Shown piece by piece: positions 14,816-19,940 of a stretch of 19,940 bases of DNA. The stretch comes from Halobacteroidaceae bacterium (lineage in GTDB: Bacteria; Bacillota; Halanaerobiia; B1SED10-174): assembly GCA_003550445.1 (NCBI GenBank), contig PUKG01000156.1, forward strand, positions 1 through 19,940, written 5' to 3'. Under the pieces are notes generated by a model. It did not search any database. It saw only the letters and a list, made by a program, of their open reading frames with translations, and was not told the origin of the DNA. Numbering within the stretch: position 1 is the stretch's first letter; the number at the start of each line of letters is the position of its first letter. A program made the position numbers and the translations under genes.

Positions 14816-14997
14816 TCTCTCCCTCCTTTCCAATTTTAAAAAGCCCCACTATTTTAGTTCTTTGCAATAAATTATTTCTCCTAAATATTACCGGATTAAA
14901 GGGGTTCTTTTAATGTAAAATTAAACTTTTTAGTCCATTAATCCTTTATTTTCAGCTTTTTCAATTCAACCATCCTTATCTTTTTTCCCAACCTGCA

Positions 14998-15026
14998 AAG
15001 AAAAAACCCCGCTCATTAGCGAGGTT
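14998..15026 (-). terminator. Rho-independent terminator of the ECF sigma operon
   Basis: On the minus strand AACCTCGCT pairs with AGCGGGGTT (one G-U) around a four-base loop, followed by T residues. The stop codon of the last small gene (15016-15018) falls across the loop and stem junction. Confidence 0.9.
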
Positions 15027-15219
15027 TAAAAACTCTTAAGGTTGGAATTGTTTCCGACAATTTTGCCGCCTGTTCTGAAGAAAGACCATTTTCCATCGCG
15101 GCTTTTCGGAAAACTCTAACTGCTTTTTTCCTTTCAAAAACCAGAACCAAAAAACGGATACCCAGCTTGAAAAAAAGAATTACTAACCTGACCCCGATAC
15201 GAATGTAGTTTCCCACCAT
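15016..15219 (-). CDS. Small single-span membrane protein in the ECF sigma operon, unknown
   Basis: 67 residues. Residues 6-28 are hydrophobic with scattered arginine/lysine (IRIGVRLVILFFKLGIRFLV), probably one membrane or amphipathic helix. The C-terminal soluble part carries FRKAAMENGLSSEQAAKL, which resembles a segment of the neighbouring 95-residue protein. The ATG directly follows the upstream stop (TAAATG) with GAGAGG as SD. It is the last gene of the operon. The family is not recognised. Confidence 0.72.
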   Translation of the reverse strand: MVGNYIRIGVRLVILFFKLGIRFLVLVFERKKAVRVFRKAAMENGLSSEQAAKLSETIPTLRVFKPR

Positions 15220-15507
15220 TTAGTAATCCTCTCCGGATTCTTTCTTTTTTTCCTTTTGAAAATTCATATTCCCCATATTTCCGATATTTTTTAAAGCAGC
15301 AAGGTAATCCTTTGTTAACTCAAAAGCCTGCTCTTCATTCATCCCTCCTTCTTTTAATTCTTTGAAGAAGGAAGCTGCAGATTGCCCCAAACCCCGGGCT
15401 GCTTCTTGGGAATAAATTACGTCTCGAAGTGTAGAAAATATCTCGGGAATTTTTTTGGTAACAACCTCCAGAATGGCTTCAACTTCCTGTGCTTCATTAC
15501 CCTTCAT
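15220..15507 (-). CDS. Small soluble helical protein in the ECF sigma operon, unknown
   Basis: 95 residues, mostly helical and acidic at the start, with a charged KEKKKESGED tail. There is no signal peptide or membrane segment. The centre FFKELKEGGMNEEQAFEL (residues 47-64) matches the spacing of the following 67-residue protein (F, then G eight on, then EQA four on, then L). The ATG follows GGGGGTGATTAAGG, which overlaps the anti-sigma stop codon, so translation is closely linked. The function is unknown; the operon context suggests a part in the same stress or envelope response. Confidence 0.72.
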   Translation of the reverse strand: MKGNEAQEVEAILEVVTKKIPEIFSTLRDVIYSQEAARGLGQSAASFFKELKEGGMNEEQAFELTKDYLAALKNIGNMGNMNFQKEKKKESGEDY

Positions 15508-15520
15508 CCTTAATCACCCC

Positions 15521-15811
15521 CTACATTAATTTACTAAATGCAAGCATCTGAAAAATAAGGCCTTCCACTAAATCATCAACTTCTTTTCTCCAGTATTGAG
15601 GGTTGCTTTGAATAGGAATTACCATTTCGACAGGCTTTTCTATTTGCGAAAACCCTTTTTTAAGTCCCTTTTTTATTTTCTCAGCCAAAATTAATTCCTC
15701 CCTGCAATCTCTGCATTGAGCAATGTGAATTAAAGCCTTGTAATATTCTTCCCTGGACAACCGGTTATTAATAAAAAGAGGGATGTTTTCTTGAGTTAAC
15801 CTGCAATCCAT
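15521..15811 (-). CDS. Anti-sigma factor with zinc-finger (ZAS / zf-HC2) domain, soluble
   Basis: 96 residues. The H-x-x-x-C-x-x-C motif is HIAQCRDC (His29, Cys33, Cys36) in the helical context typical of ZAS anti-sigma factors, which clamp their ECF sigma factor. No transmembrane segment is present, unlike many RsgI- or RsiW-type proteins, so it should sense a cytoplasmic signal such as redox or metal state, or work with the small membrane protein downstream. It starts 13 bases after the sigma factor stop, with AGGAG eight or nine bases before the ATG. The sensing role is inferred. Confidence 0.82.
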   Translation of the reverse strand: MDCRLTQENIPLFINNRLSREEYYKALIHIAQCRDCREELILAEKIKKGLKKGFSQIEKPVEMVIPIQSNPQYWRKEVDDLVEGLIFQMLAFSKLM

Positions 15812-15824
15812 TCTTAATCACTCC

Positions 15825-16349
15825 TCAGTCCAAATCTTCTTTGAGTTTCTTTTTTGCGTAAAAAAGTTTGCTTTTTAGGGTCCCAACCGGTATTTCCATC
15901 TGTTTTGCAGCTTCCTGATAATTAAATCCCATGTAATAAACCAAAAACAGGGCTTCTCTGGCCTGGGGCTCAAGTTTTTTCCAGGAAGAAAATAAATCTG
16001 AATAACTTTCCTGGAGTTTTTCCATCTCCCCAGCAAGAAAAAACTCTTTACTGGAACTTAAAATTTTCTGTTGTTTTTCTTTTTCCCGGAAAAAATCAGA
16101 GATTTTTCTTTTGGCCAGAGAAAAAATCCAGGTTAGGGGAGCGGCTTCATTTCTATAGGAAGGGGCGCTTTTCCATATGGCAAGGAAGGTCTCCTGCAAA
16201 ATCTCCTGGGAGGCCTCGGGATCACTGGTTTTAAAAATTATGTAGTGGAAAATTTTGTGCTGCCAATCCCGGTAGAGCTTCTCCAGGGCCTTTTTCTCTC
16301 CCCGGCCAATGGCATTAATAAGCCCTGGTTCTAAGTTTGAATTCGCCAT
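15825..16349 (-). CDS. ECF-type RNA polymerase sigma factor
   Basis: 174 residues with sigma-70 region 2 (about 12-80, including ILQETFLAIWKSAPSYR and PLTWIFSLAKRKISDFFR) and region 4 (about 120-172, including LEPQAREALFLVYYMGFNYQ and the helix-turn-helix IPVGTLKSKLFYAKKKL). Regions 1 and 3 are absent, as expected for ECF factors. The start is ATG at 16347-16349, nine bases after AGGGGG; an upstream TTG would place that SD inside the gene. It is followed by its likely anti-sigma factor. The promoter upstream matches ECF consensus, indicating positive autoregulation. Confidence 0.92.
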   Translation of the reverse strand: MANSNLEPGLINAIGRGEKKALEKLYRDWQHKIFHYIIFKTSDPEASQEILQETFLAIWKSAPSYRNEAAPLTWIFSLAKRKISDFFREKEKQQKILSSSKEFFLAGEMEKLQESYSDLFSSWKKLEPQAREALFLVYYMGFNYQEAAKQMEIPVGTLKSKLFYAKKKLKEDLD

Positions 16350-16402
16350 GTTTTTAAACCCCCTGATTTCCCCCAATCCCGTTTAACCTTCTTCTAATAT
16401 GA

Positions 16403-16430
16403 TTAGTCGGAGAAATCCCTGAAAAGTTCA
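16403..16430 (-). promoter_or_regulatory. ECF-type promoter upstream of the sigma factor operon (probable autoregulatory site)
   Basis: On the minus strand TGAAC (16426-16430), a 16-base spacer beginning TTTT, then CGACTAA (16403-16409). This matches the general ECF pattern of an AAC-containing -35 and a CGAC or CGTC -10 with 16-17 base spacing. The leader to the sigma ATG is about 45 bases. The -35 touches the T run of the accA terminator. Confidence 0.68.
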
Positions 16431-16456
16431 AAAAAAAAATCAGCCTTACTGGCTGA
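16430..16456 (-). terminator. Rho-independent terminator of the acetyl-CoA carboxylase operon
   Basis: TCAGCC/GGCTGA stem (16440-16445 with 16451-16456), five-base loop and a run of T on the minus strand. The accA stop codon (16446-16448) is in the loop. Confidence 0.9.
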
Positions 16457-17426
16457 CTTTTTTCTGAGTTTGAGTTTCTTGGGTCCAGACCCCTATTTTT
16501 TCAATTCTTTCCCACCGTCGCTCTAATAAGGAAGAAGGGTCCATTTTTTGCAAATAGGGGACAATTTCTTCCAGGTGTTCACCAAGTCTTTTACCCATTT
16601 CCTTGGGGTCTAAATGACAGCCTCCTTCAGGTTCTTCGATAATGGCGTCAATTACTCCTGCCTTTTTTAAGTCCTCTGCTGTTAATTTTAGAGATTCTGC
16701 AGCCCGCTCAGCCTTTCCCGGATCCTTCCAGAGAATGGATGCACAACCCTCGGGTGATATTACAGAATATACGGCATTTTCAAACATACCAACCCAGTCC
16801 CCTACGGCAAGAGCAAGGGCCCCTCCACTGCCTCCCTCTCCTGTTACGGTAACTATTATGGGAACCTTTAATCCGCTCATCTCCCTTAAATTCCGGGCGA
16901 TGGCTTCTCCCTGGCCTCTTTCCTCGGCCCCAAGCCCGGGATAGGCCCCGGGGGTGTCAATAAAGGTTATAATCGGTCGGTTAAATTTGTTGGCCTGTTC
17001 CATTAGCCTCAAAGCTTTCCTGTATCCCTCAGGGTGAGGCATACCAAAATTTCGAGCAATATTATCCTTTGTTGAACGACCTTTTTGATGGCCAATTACT
17101 GTAACTGGTTGTTCTCCCAACCGGGCAATTCCGGCAATAATTGCAGGGTCATCGCTAAAAAGTCGGTCCCCATGAAGTTCTACAAAATCCTCGCAAATCA
17201 TCCCTATATAATCAAGGGTGGTAGGTCTTTCCATGTTCCGGGCCAGTTTTACCCTCTGCCAGGGGGAAATTGCAATATCCTGGTCTTGTTCCCCTTTTAT
17301 TTTTTTTGCTTTTTCCTGGAGGGCTTTAATTTCCCCGCTTAAGTCAATATTTTGTTCTCGGGCAAAAATTTCCAGTTCTTTAATTTTTTCTTCCAGGTGA
17401 GCAAGTTGCTTTTCCCAGCTAGCCAA
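16446..17426 (-). CDS. accA: Acetyl-CoA carboxylase carboxyltransferase, alpha subunit
   Basis: About 326 residues. With AccD it transfers the carboxyl group from carboxybiotin to acetyl-CoA, making malonyl-CoA for fatty acid synthesis. The N-terminal helical segment (LAHLEEKIKELE) is followed by the crotonase-like core: VTVIGHQKGR, FGMPHPEGYRKALRLME, FIDTPGAYPGLGAEERGQ, the oxyanion-hole region GEGGSGGALALAVGD, and YSVISPEGCASILWKD. The start is TTG at 17424-17426 (MASWEKQ), about six bases after AAGGGGGTG, overlapping the accD stop by eight bases. The ATG and in-frame codons further upstream lack a suitable SD. It is the last gene of the acc operon. Confidence 0.96.
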   Translation of the reverse strand: MASWEKQLAHLEEKIKELEIFAREQNIDLSGEIKALQEKAKKIKGEQDQDIAISPWQRVKLARNMERPTTLDYIGMICEDFVELHGDRLFSDDPAIIAGIARLGEQPVTVIGHQKGRSTKDNIARNFGMPHPEGYRKALRLMEQANKFNRPIITFIDTPGAYPGLGAEERGQGEAIARNLREMSGLKVPIIVTVTGEGGSGGALALAVGDWVGMFENAVYSVISPEGCASILWKDPGKAERAAESLKLTAEDLKKAGVIDAIIEEPEGGCHLDPKEMGKRLGEHLEEIVPYLQKMDPSSLLERRWERIEKIGVWTQETQTQKKVSQ

Positions 17427-18267
17427 CTTTTTCACCCCCTTCATGTAATTTAAGGAGGAGAGCAAGTTCTTTTTTCAACATTTTTCTTTCAACTATCCGG
17501 TCGATAAAACCATGTTCTAATAAAAACTCAGCCCTCTGAAAACCTTCAGGGAGTTTTTGCCCAATTGTTTGCTGGATTACACGGGGTCCGGCAAAACCAA
17601 TTAATGATCCGGGTTCAGCAATGTTGATATCCCCAAGCATGGCAAAACTCGCGGTTACCCCTCCTGTTGTGGGGTGAGTTAAAACAGAAATATATAGTTG
17701 ACCTGCCTCGGAAAAACGAGCAAGAGCAGAGCTGGTTTTTGCCATTTGCATCAGCGAGTAAATACTTTCCTGCATACGGGCACCACCTGAAGCGGAAAAA
17801 ATTATCAGGGGTGTTTTCTTTTCTCTTGCTTTATTGATAATTCGGGTAATTTTCTCCCCAACAACTGAACCCATACTTCCCAGCATAAACTCAGGGGCCA
17901 TTATTCCAAGGCCCACTTCAATCCCCTCTACCTTTCCAAACCCTGTTATAACTGCCTCATTTAACCCCGATTTTTCCCGGACCTGCTCCAATTTTTCTGC
18001 ATACTCCGGGAAATTTAAAGGATCGATGGAAGTTAATCCACTATCAGTTTCACGGAAGGTTCCTTCATCAACAATTTGTTTGAGTCTTTGCTTTGCAGGC
18101 AGGGAAAAATGATGCCCACATCGGTCACAAACTTTCAATTTCTGGGAAAGGTCTTTTTCTATATGAACATGTTTACATTCGGGACATTTGCTGGCAATAT
18201 TTTTGGGAACATTTTTTATTTCTCTGGTTCCCACCTGGCTGTAACGGGTTTTTCGAAAAAGAGCCAT
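17419..18267 (-). CDS. accD: Acetyl-CoA carboxylase carboxyltransferase, beta subunit
   Basis: About 282 residues. The N-terminal zinc ribbon has CPEC (near residue 30) and CDRC (near residue 49), followed by the carboxyltransferase core: INPLNFPEY-like segment SIDPLNFPEY, GLGIMAPEFMLGSMGSVVGEK, FSASGGARMQE, LTHPTTGGVTASFAMLGD and FAGPRVIQQTIG. It pairs with AccA. The start is taken as the ATG at 18265-18267, ten bases after AAGGAGG; a TTG two codons upstream is only four or five bases from the SD. Either way it begins next to or within the end of accC. Confidence 0.96.
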   Translation of the reverse strand: MALFRKTRYSQVGTREIKNVPKNIASKCPECKHVHIEKDLSQKLKVCDRCGHHFSLPAKQRLKQIVDEGTFRETDSGLTSIDPLNFPEYAEKLEQVREKSGLNEAVITGFGKVEGIEVGLGIMAPEFMLGSMGSVVGEKITRIINKAREKKTPLIIFSASGGARMQESIYSLMQMAKTSSALARFSEAGQLYISVLTHPTTGGVTASFAMLGDINIAEPGSLIGFAGPRVIQQTIGQKLPEGFQRAEFLLEHGFIDRIVERKMLKKELALLLKLHEGGEKVG

Positions 18268-18269
18268 CC

Positions 18270-19625
18270 TCAAACGCCCTCCTTACCTTCAATTAACCCT
18301 GGTAAAAACCCAGTATCATAATTACCCGAGCAAAAATTATCATCTTCCAAAATAACCTTATACAGATCAATTGGAGTTGGGACTCCTTCAAGGCGCATTT
18401 CTCCCAGGGCCCTACTCATTCTTCTTCTGGCTTCTTCCCTGTCTGTTCCCCAGGCAATTACCTTTGCCAGAAGGGAATCGTAGTGGGGAACCACCACATA
18501 ACCAGAATAAATAAAAGAGTCCACCCTAATTCCTGGGCCTCCCGGAGGAAGCCATTCCTTTATTAACCCGGGCCGGGGCAGGAAATCCTGGGCAGGATCT
18601 TCAGCATTTATTCGGCATTCAATGGCAGCCCCTTCCAGTTTAACATCTTTTTGCTTCAGATCCAGTTCTTCTCCGCCAGCAATTTGAAGTTGTGCTTTGA
18701 CCAGGTCAATTCCGGTAACCATTTCGGTCACGGGGTGTTCAACCTGAATCCGGGTATTCATTTCCATGAAATAAAAGTTTCCGTCAGCATCCAGCAGAAA
18801 CTCAACAGTCCCGGCCCCAGTATAATCAACAGCCTGAGCGGCTCGAACAGCAGCCTCGCCCATTTTCTGACGTAGGTTTTCATCTAAAACCGGGCAGGGC
18901 GCTTCTTCAATAAGCTTTTGGTGCCGACGTTGTATTGAGCAATCTCGTTCTCCCAGGTGAATAACATTTCCATAATTGTCAGCCAGAACCTGAACTTCAA
19001 CATGCCGGGGACGAGAAATAAATTTCTCCAGGTAAATCTGGGGATTGGAAAAAGCTTTCTCGGCCTCATTTCGGGTCAGGGAAAATGCCCTTTTTAAAAA
19101 ATCTGGTTCTTTTACAAGGCGCATTCCCTTTCCCCCACCCCCTGCGGCAGCCTTAAGCATTACTGGATAACCAACTTTCCCGGCAACTTCCATGGCCTCC
19201 AGGGCGTCCTCGAGATCTCCTTTGCTCCCGGGAACTATTGGTACACCAGCTTTCTCCATTAATTTGCGGGCCCTTTCTTTATTCCCCATTTCCTCAATTG
19301 CCCGGGGGGAAGGACCAATAAAAATAAGACCACACTGTTGACATAGGTCAGCAAAGGTTGAGTTTTCCGCAAGGAACCCGTAACCAGGATGAATTGCATC
19401 AACCTCAGCTCCAATAGCTGTGGAAACAATATTTTGCATATTTAAATAACTATCTCGAGCCGAGGGAGGCCCAATACAATAAGCTTCGTTTGCCAGTTTC
19501 ACATGTAGAGAATTTTCATCTCCACGGGAATAAACTGCAACGGGCTCAATTCCCAGTTCCCGACAGGCCCGGATAATCCGAACCGCAATTTCTCCCCTAT
19601 TTGCAATCAATACTCTTTTTATCAT
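18270..19625 (-). CDS. accC: Biotin carboxylase subunit of acetyl-CoA carboxylase
   Basis: 451 residues, the usual length. The start is MIKRVLIANRGEIAVRIIRA. HPGYGFLAENS, the ATP-grasp glycine loop KAAAGGGGKGMR, ERDCSIQRRHQKLIEEAP and the catalytic FMEMNTRIQVEHPVTE are present. It carboxylates biotin on AccB using ATP and bicarbonate. Its ATG overlaps the accB stop by four bases (ATGA), implying coupled translation in the accBCDA operon. Confidence 0.97.
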   Translation of the reverse strand: MIKRVLIANRGEIAVRIIRACRELGIEPVAVYSRGDENSLHVKLANEAYCIGPPSARDSYLNMQNIVSTAIGAEVDAIHPGYGFLAENSTFADLCQQCGLIFIGPSPRAIEEMGNKERARKLMEKAGVPIVPGSKGDLEDALEAMEVAGKVGYPVMLKAAAGGGGKGMRLVKEPDFLKRAFSLTRNEAEKAFSNPQIYLEKFISRPRHVEVQVLADNYGNVIHLGERDCSIQRRHQKLIEEAPCPVLDENLRQKMGEAAVRAAQAVDYTGAGTVEFLLDADGNFYFMEMNTRIQVEHPVTEMVTGIDLVKAQLQIAGGEELDLKQKDVKLEGAAIECRINAEDPAQDFLPRPGLIKEWLPPGGPGIRVDSFIYSGYVVVPHYDSLLAKVIAWGTDREEARRRMSRALGEMRLEGVPTPIDLYKVILEDDNFCSGNYDTGFLPGLIEGKEGV

Positions 19626-19940
19626 GTTCCCACCCTGATTCTAAAAAGTGGCTGGCCGTACTCAACCATTTCCCCGTTTTCTACAAGGATTTCCACAATT
19701 TCTCCGGTCTTTTCCGCCTTTATTTCATTCATCAACTTCATAGCTTCTAAAATACAAAGAGTGTCCTCGGGTTGAACCCTATCCCCGACTCTTACAAAAG
19801 GATCGTCTTCGGGGGATGGAGCCCGGTAAAAAGTTCCTACCATTGGAGCATTAACTTCTATAAGGTTATTGTCGGCAGGCTCAGTTGGTTTTTGGGGCTC
19901 TGGTTTTTTTGTTTCAGTTTTTGGTTCTTCTTCCTTAACA
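19622..19940 (-). CDS. accB: Biotin carboxyl carrier protein of acetyl-CoA carboxylase (partial, N-terminus cut by window edge)
   Basis: About 106 codons of the C-terminal part. An open frame enters from the window edge as a Lys/Glu/Pro-rich linker (EEEPKTETKKPEPQ), then VNAPMVGTFYRAPSPEDDPFV and the biotinyl domain with EAMKLMNE, whose Lys is biotinylated by BirA, ending YGQPLFRIRVGT. The methionine at 19843 is internal (APMVGTFY is a conserved part of the domain), so it is not the start. It is the first gene of accBCDA in this window. Confidence 0.96.
   Translation of the reverse strand, partial: VKEEEPKTETKKPEPQKPTEPADNNLIEVNAPMVGTFYRAPSPEDDPFVRVGDRVQPEDTLCILEAMKLMNEIKAEKTGEIVEILVENGEMVEYGQPLFRIRVGT

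Noticed and set aside
14816..14997. GGATTAA/TTAATCC inverted repeat and AT-rich tracts upstream of the copper ATPase
   Set aside because: Arms are only seven bases and about 40 bases apart, and they match no copper-regulator operator I know. No strong -35/-10 pair could be placed.

Overview
The window looks like a chromosomal segment of a low-to-middle GC Firmicute. The evidence is strong AGGAGG-type ribosome binding sites, frequent TTG and GTG starts, a compact accB-accC-accD-accA operon and an ECF sigma/zinc anti-sigma pair. One gene (3832-5124) encodes an exported protein whose C-terminal half looks like outer-membrane beta strands and ends in phenylalanine. That points to a diderm Firmicute such as a Halanaerobiales-like anaerobe. 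This placement is inference, since no rRNA or other taxonomic marker is present. Almost all genes lie on the minus strand; only two, at 11125-12710, are on the plus strand.

Layout by increasing coordinate (minus-strand operons read right to left). 1-1752: a cut serine beta-lactamase-like hydrolase and an L-Ala-D/L-Glu-type dipeptide epimerase, probably for murein peptide turnover. 1891-3761: an XRE-cupin regulator, a LapA-like small membrane protein and a YqjM-type Old Yellow Enzyme. 3832-9816: a closely packed run, transcribed from right to left, of a RecQ-like helicase with extra domains, a coiled-coil tail-anchored protein, an HD phosphohydrolase, a macro-domain protein and the CsgG-like exported protein.

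9897-10979: the most notable region. A peroxiredoxin of the Bcp family has an in-frame TGA exactly where the peroxidatic cysteine belongs, and a SECIS-like hairpin follows it. It is best read as a selenoprotein of about 147 residues, not as two broken genes. A YedF-type (DsrE-like, selenium-metabolism-associated) gene lies directly downstream, followed by a small membrane protein.

11125-12710 (+): a YcdX-type PHP phosphoesterase and an inositol-monophosphatase-family enzyme, ending at a bidirectional terminator shared with a CopB-type copper P-type ATPase (12788-14815, -). 15016-16349: an ECF sigma factor, a zinc-binding anti-sigma factor and two small unknown proteins, preceded by a well-formed ECF-type promoter that probably makes the operon autoregulated. 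16446-19940: the acetyl-CoA carboxylase operon accB(partial)-accC-accD-accA, which supplies malonyl-CoA for fatty acid synthesis.

There is no stretch over 300 bases without a gene. I saw no tRNA, rRNA, CRISPR array, insertion sequence or phage gene.
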